Of a stretch of DNA of 64,000 bases, positions 38,712-45,934 are shown piece by piece. Positions within the stretch are counted from its first letter, which is position 1. Every line of letters starts with the position of its first letter. The notes under the pieces were generated by a model. It was not told the origin of the DNA. It did no database searches and saw only the letters and a list, made by a program, of their open reading frames with translations. Source of the DNA: Cellulomonas sp. 73-92 (lineage in GTDB: Bacteria > Actinomycetota > Actinomycetes > Actinomycetales > Cellulomonadaceae); NCBI RefSeq assembly GCF_001898175.1, contig NZ_MKTH01000008.1, forward strand, positions 62,001 through 126,000, given 5' to 3'. The translations under genes were made by a program, and so were the position numbers.

Positions 38712-39123
38712 CGCGGCCGCCCGGCGGTCGCGGGAAGAGCCCCTGTACCACAGCAGGGTGGCTCGTCCCACCCTCCGGACGGCCCGGGTCAAGCACTGAA
38801 CCCGCCGCGGAACCCACCTGAACATCCCCTCTTGTCGGGACCTAAGTCCCTTCGCGCCCCGCGCGGCCCCGACGCCGCAGGTCAGCGCCTCGCCGAGCCA
38901 TTTGATGGGATCACCTGCGAGAACGCGGGGTCGGCCGCTCAGAGTGCCCACAGGATGTGACGAACGTCTCTGCGGTCACCAGGTCGAAACGTTCTCGTAA
39001 CCCTTGTGCCGAGGCCGAGACGGATGTGAACCTTGGTGGCAGCACGAAACCCCCCATCATTCCCCCGTGGTTCGTCGCGCCCCGACCGGGCGTTGGATGG
39101 GCTGCGCGCGCAAGGAGACATCC
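38712..39123 (+). other. Intergenic control region upstream of whiB1
   Basis: About 410 bases without a convincing gene; an 80-codon minus-strand frame here has no family match and a poor start. It contains a hairpin AGGGTGG/CCACCCT (38755-38774), a DevR-like box (listed separately) and, near the end, AAGGAG six bases before the whiB1 ATG. The length suits the heavily regulated whiB1 promoter known from mycobacteria. Confidence 0.5.
38837..38850 (+). promoter_or_regulatory. DevR/DosR-like box upstream of whiB1
   Basis: GGGAC-CTAA-GTCCC matches the DevR core GGGACTWWAGTCCC at 13 of 14 positions. It lies 274 bases before the whiB1 ATG. The match is to a motif recalled from mycobacteria; binding here is inferred. 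Confidence 0.4.
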
Positions 39124-39372
39124 ATGGATTGGCGCCACCGCGCTGCGTGTCTGGACGAGGACCCCGAGCTCTTCTTCCCCATCGGCAACACGGGCCCGGC
39201 CCTGCTGCAGATCGAGGACGCGAAGGCCGTGTGCCGTCGCTGCGAGGTCGTCGACACCTGCCTCAAGTGGGCGATCGAGACCGGTCAGGACGCCGGCGTC
39301 TGGGGCGGCCTGTCCGAGGACGAGCGCCGCGCCCTCAAGCGCCGCACCGCGCGCCAGCGCCGCGCCAGCTGA
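39124..39372 (+). CDS. whiB1: WhiB-family iron-sulfur regulator, WhiB1 type
   Basis: 82 residues. Cys9, Cys37, Cys40 and Cys46 (C-x27-C-x2-C-x5-C) bind a 4Fe-4S cluster, and GVWGGLSEDERRALKRR near the end is the family G(V/I)WGG turn plus basic DNA-contact tail. The start MDWRH and the DPELFFPIGN stretch match mycobacterial WhiB1 closely. WhiB1 works with the main sigma factor and reacts with nitric oxide. AAGGAG lies six bases before the ATG. The divergent-tail neighbour pdtaS is also beside whiB1 in Mycobacterium tuberculosis, supporting orthology. Confidence 0.95.
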   Translation: MDWRHRAACLDEDPELFFPIGNTGPALLQIEDAKAVCRRCEVVDTCLKWAIETGQDAGVWGGLSEDERRALKRRTARQRRAS

Positions 39373-39452
39373 CCTCACCACCGCGGCTCACGACGTCCGG
39401 GTGCACCGGGGCTCCTCCCTCGTGAGCCCGGGCGTCGCGCTGTCCGGCCGCC

Positions 39453-40934
39453 TCAGGCCACGGTCTGGGCGTCGCGGTTGACGCGCAGCCGGCAGTGCAC
39501 CTCCACGCGGGTCCCACCGCCCTCGCGCGGCCGCCAGTCGATGGTCCCGCGCAGCTCGTTGCGCACCAGCGTGGCGACGATCTGCGTGCCCAGCCCGCTG
39601 CCGGCGCCCCGGTCGTCCGGCACCCCGACGCCGTCGTCCGCGACGACGACACGGAGGCTGTCCCCGTCGCGCTCGACCTCGATGTCGACGCTCCCGGCAT
39701 CCCGCCCGGCGAACCCGTGCTCGACCGCGTTGGTCACCAGCTCGGTCAGCACCAGCGCGAGCGCCGTCGCGTCGTCGGCCAGGACGAGGCCGAACGACCC
39801 CTCCATGTGCGTGCGGACCCGCGCCCCCGGAGTCGCGACGTCTGCCGCGAGCCGCAGGCTGCGGCCGATGAGGTCGTCGAACTCCACGGACTCGTCGAGG
39901 GTCTGCGACAGCGTCTCGTGCACCAGCGCGATCGTCGCGACCCGGCGCTCGGCCTCGGCCAGCGCCGCGAGCGCCTCGGCGCTCGTCACCCTCCGGGCCT
40001 GCAGCCGCAGCAGTGCCGCCACCGTCTGCAGGTTGTTCTTCACCCGGTGGTGGATCTCGCGGATCGTCGCGTCCTTGGTGATCAGCTCCCGCTCGCGCCG
40101 GCGCAGCTCGGAGACGTCGCGGCACAGCACCACGGCGCCGATCCGCTCGCCCTCCTCGGTCAGCGGCACCGCCCGCAGCGCCAGCGCGACGCCGTGCGTC
40201 TCGACGTCCACCCGCCACGCCGCCCGGCCGGCGAGCACCAGCGGCAGCGACTCGTCGACCGGCGACTCGCCGTCGAGCAGGTCGGGCACCACCTCGATGA
40301 GCGAGCGGCCGACGAGGTCGCCCATCGCACCGAGGCGGTGGAACCCGGACAGCGCGTTCGGCGACGCGTACAGCACCTCGCCCTCGGCGTTGAGCCGGAT
40401 GAGGCCGTCGCTGACGCGCGGCGCGCCCCGCTGGCGCCCGGTCGGGGCGTCCGGGCGCGGGAACTCGCCGCGCGCCACCATGCCGAGCAGGTCGTCGGCC
40501 GACTCGACGTAGTTGATCTCCAGCCGGCTCGGCGTCCGCGCCCCGCCGAGGTTCGTCTGGCGCGCGAGCACCGCGATGGCCCGTTCCTTGCGGACCACGG
40601 GCACGGCCTCCTCGCGCACGGCGTACTCGCCGAACCAGCGCGGCTCGCGCGAGCGCTGCGCACGCTGCGAGCTGCGGGCCAGCTCGAGCTGCGCGCGCTG
40701 GCCCTCCGGGACGCGGGAGCCGACGACGTCGTCGTAGTGCACGGTCGGCGCGGTCGACGGGCGCACCTGCGCCACCGCGATCCAGTCGCCGTCCGTCGTC
40801 GGCAGCCAGAGGACGAGGTCCGCGAATGCGAGGTCGGAGATCACCTGCCAGTCGCCGACGAGGAGGTGGAGCCACTCGAGGTCGGCCGGTTCGAGCGCGC
40901 CGTACCGCTCGGCGAGGTTGCTCAGCGTCGACAC
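39453..40934 (-). CDS. pdtaS: PdtaS-type sensor histidine kinase (GAF-PAS-HisKA_2)
   Basis: 493 residues, soluble. The N-terminal GAF-like region begins STLSNLAERYG and contains ADLVLWLP, a PAS domain follows (about 190-290, with YASPNALSGFHRLG), then the HisKA_2 box IREIHHRVKNNLQTVAALLRLQARR, core EIHHRVKNNLQ near residue 293, and the HATPase with LVTNAVEHGF and GSGLGTQIV. PdtaS phosphorylates PdtaR, an RNA-binding ANTAR regulator, which is not in this window. The GTG start at 40934 lies six bases after TACGCT; longer frames reach 40988 but start in the promoter. It converges on whiB1. Confidence 0.92.
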   Translation of the reverse strand: MSTLSNLAERYGALEPADLEWLHLLVGDWQVISDLAFADLVLWLPTTDGDWIAVAQVRPSTAPTVHYDDVVGSRVPEGQRAQLELARSSQRAQRSREPRWFGEYAVREEAVPVVRKERAIAVLARQTNLGGARTPSRLEINYVESADDLLGMVARGEFPRPDAPTGRQRGAPRVSDGLIRLNAEGEVLYASPNALSGFHRLGAMGDLVGRSLIEVVPDLLDGESPVDESLPLVLAGRAAWRVDVETHGVALALRAVPLTEEGERIGAVVLCRDVSELRRRERELITKDATIREIHHRVKNNLQTVAALLRLQARRVTSAEALAALAEAERRVATIALVHETLSQTLDESVEFDDLIGRSLRLAADVATPGARVRTHMEGSFGLVLADDATALALVLTELVTNAVEHGFAGRDAGSVDIEVERDGDSLRVVVADDGVGVPDDRGAGSGLGTQIVATLVRNELRGTIDWRPREGGGTRVEVHCRLRVNRDAQTVA

Positions 40935-40940
40935 GGGCCC

Positions 40941-40946
40941 AGCGTA
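40941..40946 (-). promoter_or_regulatory. Leaderless-type -10 (TACGCT) for pdtaS
   Basis: On the minus strand TACGCT ends six bases before the GTG at 40934. This fixes the start and rules out the longer frame. Confidence 0.6.
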
Positions 40947-41163
40947 GGCGCGGACCGGCACGACGAACCCCGCGGGCCCGGTCGGCACGGCCGCGCACCC
41001 GGTCTGCGGCCCGCCCCGCCGACGTCACCGCGCGCGGGCGCCGAGGGGCCCTGCCCGGGCGCCACGCCTCGGCCCTCCGGGCGGCGTGGACACGCTCCCG
41101 CCGTTAACGATTCGGTAACAGCCAGCGCTTGACTCGCGCCTCTGACCTGCAGCGATGCACGTG

Positions 41164-41177
41164 TGAGATCGCTTCCA
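41164..41177 (+). promoter_or_regulatory. Possible second CebR-like operator
   Basis: TGAGATCGCTTCCA agrees with TGGGAGCGCTCCCA at 11 of 14 positions and lies just upstream of the -35, 80 bases from the better site. It could support looping, but the match may be chance. Confidence 0.35.
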
Positions 41178-41201
41178 CCCGCCTCGCCGACCCCTCAGTA
41201 C

Positions 41202-41230
41202 TTGACACCCTGGACGCCCCCCGCCACTGT
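41202..41230 (+). promoter_or_regulatory. Candidate promoter of the cellobiose-type operon
   Basis: TTGACA (41202-41207) is a perfect -35; CACTGT follows after 17 bases as a weak -10. Transcription would begin near 41237, just ahead of the operator at 41244. The rest of the 440-base gap between pdtaS and the binding-protein gene holds nothing recognised. Confidence 0.5.
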
Positions 41231-41243
41231 TCATGCCAACGCG

Positions 41244-41257
41244 TGGGAGCGCTCCTG
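41244..41257 (+). promoter_or_regulatory. CebR/CelR-like operator
   Basis: TGGGAGCGCTCC plus TG matches the cellobiose-regulator operator TGGGAGCGCTCCCA at 12 of 14 positions, with a perfect GGAGCGCTCC centre. It lies just after the predicted transcription start of the ABC operon, a position suited to repression by the LacI-type protein encoded at its end. Confidence 0.7.
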
Positions 41258-41374
41258 CACCGGCTGTGCCGCAGGGGTGGGAACGTGACCACGTCGAACG
41301 CCGCCTCGTCCGTCCGACGGGGGGCGCGACCAGCGGCACGGCGAGGAAGCCGTCGAACCGACAAGGGAGTCACA

Positions 41375-42694
41375 GTGCGTACTACGCGCAAGATCTGGGC
41401 CGTCGCGGCCGGGATCTCGGGCCTCGCGATGATCGTCACCGCGTGCTCGAGCACCGGCGGCAACACCACCAGCCCGACCACCGGCGCACCGGCCACCACG
41501 GCGGCCAGCACCGAGAAGATCACGCTCAAGATCCAGACGTTCAACGAGTTCGGGTACGCGGACCTCTTCACGCAGTACATGAAGGACCACCCGAACATCA
41601 CGATCGTCCACGACAAGGCCGCCAAGTCCGACGACGCGCGCGCCGCGGTGAAGAACTCCATCGCGACGAACACCGTCACCGACGACATCGTCGCCGCCGA
41701 CCTGGACTGGATGCCCGAGCTGCTGAAGTCCTCGGACTTCTTCGCCGACGTCTCGACCGCGGACAACAAGAACCGCTGGCCCGACTGGAAGACCGCCCAG
41801 GCGACCGACGCCAAGGGCAAGGTCATCGGCCTCGGCACCGACTCCGGCCCGCAGGGCCTGTGCTACCGCAAGGACCTGTTCCAGAAGGCCGGCCTGCCGA
41901 CCGACCGCGCCGCCGTCGCCGAGCTCCTCGGCGGGACCAGCGCCACGTGGGACAAGTACTTCTCCGTCGGCGACCAGTTCATGAAGGCCAACACCGGTGC
42001 GGCGTGGTTCGACTCGCTCGGCGCCCTGGCCCAGGTCGCCAACAACCAGCAGGCCGAGCCGTTCGAGTCCAAGGCTGACGACTCCATCACGGTCGCCAAG
42101 GCCGACTCGCCGGCCAAGACGGTCTACACGATGCTGACCGCGCACACCAACCAGTCCGCGCACCTCGCGCAGTGGACGGACGACTGGACGAAGGCCTTCG
42201 CCTCCGACAAGTTCGCCACCGTCATGTGCCCGGCGTGGATGACGCAGATCATCGCCGGCAACGCCCCCGACCAGAAGAACTGGGACATCGCGGACGTCCT
42301 GCCCGGCGGGTCCAGCAACTGGGGCGGCAGCTACCTGCTCGTCCCGGCCGGTGGCACGCACGTCGACGCCGCCAAGGCGCTCGCCGACTGGCTGACCGCT
42401 CCGGCGCAGGCCGCGGCCGTCTTCGTCAAGTACGGCAACTTCCCGAGCCAGAGCGACGCGGTCAAGGACCCGTCCGTGACGGCCAAGACCGACGCCTACT
42501 ACAACAACGCGCCGACCGGCCAGATCTTCTCCAACCGGTTCTCCGCGGTCGGCCACCAGCCCTACCGTGGCTCGCACTACTTCGACATCAACGACCAGTT
42601 CGGCAAGGCGCTGACGCGAGTCGACGTCGACAAGACCGACACGCCGGACGCGTCGTGGACGAAGTTCCTCTCCGCGGTGAGCCAGCTCGGCTGA
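41375..42694 (+). CDS. Sugar ABC transporter binding lipoprotein, CebE-like
   Basis: 439 residues. Signal peptide with lipobox VTACS, a short Thr-rich linker, then the family 1 solute-binding fold. FNEFGYADLFTQYMKDHPNI opens the mature domain, core LFTQYMKDHPNI, as in CebE-type proteins. GTG start with AAGGGAG about five bases upstream. The operator, permease sequence and LacI gene point to cellobiose or another beta-glucoside oligomer as ligand; this is inferred. A perfect hairpin follows the stop, before the permease genes. Confidence 0.88.
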   Translation: MRTTRKIWAVAAGISGLAMIVTACSSTGGNTTSPTTGAPATTAASTEKITLKIQTFNEFGYADLFTQYMKDHPNITIVHDKAAKSDDARAAVKNSIATNTVTDDIVAADLDWMPELLKSSDFFADVSTADNKNRWPDWKTAQATDAKGKVIGLGTDSGPQGLCYRKDLFQKAGLPTDRAAVAELLGGTSATWDKYFSVGDQFMKANTGAAWFDSLGALAQVANNQQAEPFESKADDSITVAKADSPAKTVYTMLTAHTNQSAHLAQWTDDWTKAFASDKFATVMCPAWMTQIIAGNAPDQKNWDIADVLPGGSSNWGGSYLLVPAGGTHVDAAKALADWLTAPAQAAAVFVKYGNFPSQSDAVKDPSVTAKTDAYYNNAPTGQIFSNRFSAVGHQPYRGSHYFDINDQFGKALTRVDVDKTDTPDASWTKFLSAVSQLG

Positions 42695-42707
42695 CGATTC
42701 CGTAGGT

Positions 42708-42746
42708 CGGTGGGGCCGGGATCCCGCGTGGGTCCCGGCCCCACCG
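42708..42746 (+). terminator. Strong hairpin between binding-protein and permease genes
   Basis: A perfect 14-pair stem (42708-42721 with 42733-42746) encloses a further CCC/GGG pairing. It lies 13 bases after the binding-protein stop and 42 before the permease start, inside the operon. It probably attenuates read-through or protects the upstream message so that more binding protein than permease is made. Confidence 0.7.
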
Positions 42747-42788
42747 AGCACCCAGCGGTCCGCAGCACACGCATCGAGGAGACCTACC

Positions 42789-43814
42789 GTGGCCACCACT
42801 ACCGAGCTGGAGATCTCGCCGCCCGTCGGCGACCACCGCCGGCGCCGCCCGAGCCGCCTGCGTCAGAAGCTGGGTCGCTTCGACGTCAAGGCCTCGCCCT
42901 ACCTGTACATCTCGCCGTTCTTCATCCTGTTCGCGATCACCGGCCTGTTCCCGCTCCTGTACACGGCCTACGTCTCGGTCTCCAAGTGGAACCTGCTGAC
43001 GGGCCGCCACGGCTCCGCGGGCTTCGCGAACTACGTCGCGGTGCTGCACCAGCCGTTCTTCTGGAAGGCGCTGCGCAACACGGTGAGCATCTTCCTGCTC
43101 TCGTCCGTGCCGCAGATCATCCTGGCGCTCGTCATCGCCGCCGTGCTCCACGCGAACCTGCGGGCCAGGACCTTCTGGCGGATGGGCGTGCTCGTCCCTT
43201 ACGTGGTCGCCCCCGTCGCCGTCGGCCTGATCTTCGGCCAGATGTTCGCCGACCAGTCCGGCATGGTGAACGCGCTGCTCACCAAGATCGGGATGAACCC
43301 GGTCGCCTGGCACGCGCAGGTGCTGCCCGCCCACCTGGCCATCGCGACGATGGTCAACTACCGCTGGCTCGGCTACAACACCCTCGTCGTCCTCGCCGCC
43401 ATGCAGGCGATCCCGAACGACGTGTTCGAGGCCGCGATCATCGACGGCGCCTCGCGCGTGCGGCAGTTCTTCTCGGTGACCATCCCGATGATCCGCCCCA
43501 CCCTGATCTTCGTCATCATCACGTCGACCATCGGCGGCCTGCAGATCTTCGACGAGCCGACGATGTTCGACCAGCAGAACGGCGCGCTCACCGCGGGCGG
43601 CGCCGACGGCCAGTTCGTCACGGTGACGATGTACCTCTACCAGCTCGGCTGGGGCAGCCAGAACAACCTCGGCCGCTCCGCGGCCGTCGCCTGGCTGCTG
43701 TTCCTCATCATCCTCATCATCAGCCTGGTCAACTACGGCCTCACCCAGCGGATCGCCTCCGAAGGCGGAGTATCCGGCAGGCGCGGCCGGCGTCGGAAGA
43801 AGGTGGCGGCATGA
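42789..43814 (+). CDS. Sugar ABC permease, CebF/MalF-like
   Basis: 341 residues, six membrane helices. SPYLYISPFFILFAITGLFPLLYT, core SPYLYISPFF, starts the first helix, and the EAA loop reads EAAIIDGASRVRQFFSVTIP. It closely resembles CebF of Streptomyces. The GTG start lies after GAGGAGACC. Overlaps the next gene by four bases. It forms the channel with the second permease; no ATPase gene is present in the operon. Confidence 0.9.
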   Translation: MATTTELEISPPVGDHRRRRPSRLRQKLGRFDVKASPYLYISPFFILFAITGLFPLLYTAYVSVSKWNLLTGRHGSAGFANYVAVLHQPFFWKALRNTVSIFLLSSVPQIILALVIAAVLHANLRARTFWRMGVLVPYVVAPVAVGLIFGQMFADQSGMVNALLTKIGMNPVAWHAQVLPAHLAIATMVNYRWLGYNTLVVLAAMQAIPNDVFEAAIIDGASRVRQFFSVTIPMIRPTLIFVIITSTIGGLQIFDEPTMFDQQNGALTAGGADGQFVTVTMYLYQLGWGSQNNLGRSAAVAWLLFLIILIISLVNYGLTQRIASEGGVSGRRGRRRKKVAA

Positions 43815-44734
43815 GCGCCCCGTCCGTTCCCGTCATCCGGCAGTCCGCCGGCGCCGGCGCCGCCCGCGCGGCCGCCCGTCGAAGCGGCCAGAAGGGCGCG
43901 GGAGCCAACCGACGCCCCCGCTGGCTGACCTACTCGATCCTGACCGTCGTCCTGCTCGTGGCGGTCTACCCGCTCTACTACTCCTTCCTCATCGCGTCGT
44001 CGACGAAGGAGGACGTCGCCCGTCACCCCATCCCGTCGTTGATCCCCGGCTCCCACCTCTGGGAGAACATGCTGAAGGTCGTCACGTCGGACATCGGGTT
44101 CTGGGCGGCGCTGCGCAACTCGTTCGTCGTCTCCGTCGTGACCGCGGTCTCGGTGGTGCTGTTCTCGACGCTCGCGGGGTACTCGTTCGCCAAGCTCCGG
44201 TTCCGGGGTCGCGGGCCGCTGCTGGTCTTCGTCATCGCGACGACGGCGATCCCCACGCAGCTGGGCGTCGTGCCGCTGTTCCTCGTGATGAAGCAGCTCC
44301 ACCTCATCGGCAAGCTGCCGGCGGTCATCCTGCCCGCCCTCGTCACGGCGTTCGGCGTGTTCTGGATGACGCAGTACCTCGAGGGCGCCCTGCCCTACGA
44401 GCTCATCGAGGCCGCCCGCGTCGACGGCGCGTCGATGATCCGCACCTTCTGGTCGGTGGCGCTGCCCGCCGCCCGTCCCGCCGCGACCATGCTCGGGCTG
44501 TTCACGTTCGTCGCGAACTGGACGAACTACTTCTGGCCGCTCGTCGTCCTCGGCGCGGTGCCGGGCAAGACGACGCTGCCGGTCGCGCTCAAGATGCTCC
44601 AGGCGCACTACTACGCGGACTACTCCCAGGTTATGGCGGGAGTATTCGTCTCCGTGCTGCCGCTCCTCGTGCTGTTCATCGTCGCGGGACGTCAGCTGGT
44701 CTCGGGCATCATGCAAGGGGCCGTCAAGGGCTGA
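43811..44734 (+). CDS. Sugar ABC permease, CebG/MalG-like
   Basis: 307 residues. A basic, Ala/Arg-rich N-terminal tail is followed by six membrane helices; the EAA loop is EAARVDGASMIRTFWSVALP and the end GRQLVSGIMQGAVKG is typical of this family. ATG in an ATGA overlap with the first permease. The ATPase is probably a shared MsiK-type protein made elsewhere. A 19-pair hairpin follows its stop. Confidence 0.9.
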   Translation: MSAPSVPVIRQSAGAGAARAAARRSGQKGAGANRRPRWLTYSILTVVLLVAVYPLYYSFLIASSTKEDVARHPIPSLIPGSHLWENMLKVVTSDIGFWAALRNSFVVSVVTAVSVVLFSTLAGYSFAKLRFRGRGPLLVFVIATTAIPTQLGVVPLFLVMKQLHLIGKLPAVILPALVTAFGVFWMTQYLEGALPYELIEAARVDGASMIRTFWSVALPAARPAATMLGLFTFVANWTNYFWPLVVLGAVPGKTTLPVALKMLQAHYYADYSQVMAGVFVSVLPLLVLFIVAGRQLVSGIMQGAVKG

Positions 44735-44740
44735 GCCGTG

Positions 44741-44785
44741 CGACGGCGGGTGCCGACCCTGTCCGGGGGTCGGCACCCGCCGTCG
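44741..44785 (+). terminator. Very strong hairpin terminator after the permease genes
   Basis: A perfect 19-pair stem (44741-44759 with 44767-44785) around a seven-base loop begins six bases after the stop. It separates the transport genes from the LacI-type gene, which starts 35 bases later and thus may need its own promoter or read-through. Confidence 0.75.
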
Positions 44786-44819
44786 ACAGTGATCCCGATC
44801 GCCCGTTAGGAGGACCAGC

Positions 44820-45872
44820 GTGCCCAGGCGCCAGCCCCGAGTCGGCCTGTCCACAGGCCCGGCCGTGTCCACCCTCGAAGAGGTGGCCGCGCGCGCGGGT
44901 GTCTCGCGATCGACCGCCTCGCGTGCCATCAACGGCGGCCACCGCGTCTCCCCGGAGGCACTGGCCTCGGTCGAGCGCGCCGTCGCCGAGCTCGCGTACA
45001 CGCCCAACCGGGCCGCCCGCTCGCTCGTCACGCGCCGCACGGACTCCATCGCCGTCGTGATCCCGGAGCCCGACGAGCGGGTGCTGTCGGACCCGTTCTT
45101 CGCCGGCGTGCTGTCGGGCGTCTCCGCGTCGCTCGCGGACACCGACATCCAGGTCGTCCTCGTCATCGTCCGGCCCGGCCAGGGCAAGCGCACCGTGCGC
45201 TACCTGCGCAACGGGCACGTGGACGGGGCGATCGTCGTCTCGCACCACTCGGACGACGACCTCGACCGTGCCCTCGCCGAGCTCCGGCTGCCGAGCGTGT
45301 TCGTCGGGCGGCCGATGGTCGCCGGCGAGATCGAGGACTTCGGCCTGGAGTACGTCGACCTGGACAACGTCGAGGGCGGCCGGCTGGCCACCCAGCGCCT
45401 GGTCGACCTCGGCCGGAAGCGGATCGCGACGATCGCCGGCCCGCAGGACATGTCCGCCGGTGTCGACCGCCTCGCCGGCTGGCGTGCCGCGATGGCCGCC
45501 GCCGGTCAGCCGGACGACGCCGTGGTCCTCGCCGACTTCACCATCGCCGGCGGCGCGACGGCCGCCCGGACGCTGCTCGCCGAGCACCCCGACGTGGACG
45601 GCATCTTCGTCGCCTCGGACCTGATGGCCTCCGGCGCCCTCCTCGCGCTCGCCGAGGCCGGCCGTGCGGTGCCCGACGACGTCGCGGTGGTCGGCTACGA
45701 CAACATCGCGATCGCGGCCTCCACGACGCCTCCGTTGACGAGCGTGGTCCAGCCGGTGGTCGCGATGGCGCGCGCCGCGGGCCTGCGCCTGCTCGACCAG
45801 CTCCAGGGCCGGGCCGAGCCGGGGCCGCCGATGATCTTCGCGCCCGAGCTCGTCGTGCGCGCCTCCGCCTGA
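44820..45872 (+). CDS. LacI-family regulator, CebR-like
   Basis: 350 residues. Residues about 17-65 are the LacI helix-turn-helix: STLEEVAARAGVSRSTASRAINGG, core VAARAGVSRSTASRAI. The sugar-binding region follows, ending in VVGYDNIAIAASTTPPLTSV. GTG start with AGGAGG six bases upstream. Its place behind the importer and the CebR-type operator in front of it make this the probable repressor, released by cellobiose or a related sugar. Ligand inferred. Confidence 0.88.
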   Translation: MPRRQPRVGLSTGPAVSTLEEVAARAGVSRSTASRAINGGHRVSPEALASVERAVAELAYTPNRAARSLVTRRTDSIAVVIPEPDERVLSDPFFAGVLSGVSASLADTDIQVVLVIVRPGQGKRTVRYLRNGHVDGAIVVSHHSDDDLDRALAELRLPSVFVGRPMVAGEIEDFGLEYVDLDNVEGGRLATQRLVDLGRKRIATIAGPQDMSAGVDRLAGWRAAMAAAGQPDDAVVLADFTIAGGATAARTLLAEHPDVDGIFVASDLMASGALLALAEAGRAVPDDVAVVGYDNIAIAASTTPPLTSVVQPVVAMARAAGLRLLDQLQGRAEPGPPMIFAPELVVRASA

Positions 45873-45883
45873 GAGCATCCGCG

Positions 45884-45909
45884 CCTCCGGCACGCGTGCG
45901 CGCCGGAGG
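45884..45909 (+). terminator. Hairpin terminator after the CebR-like gene
   Basis: CCTCCGGC pairs perfectly with GCCGGAGG over a ten-base loop, 11 bases after the stop. Confidence 0.6.
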
Positions 45910-45934
45910 GTCGCCGGGGTGGCACAGTGGCCCC

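Noticed and set aside
38709-38951. 80-codon minus-strand frame upstream of whiB1
   Set aside because: It has no family match, no ribosome site, and covers the promoter region with the DevR-like box.
39388-41028. 546-codon minus-strand frame over pdtaS
   Set aside because: It is an Arg/Gly-rich shadow of pdtaS in another frame with no domain.
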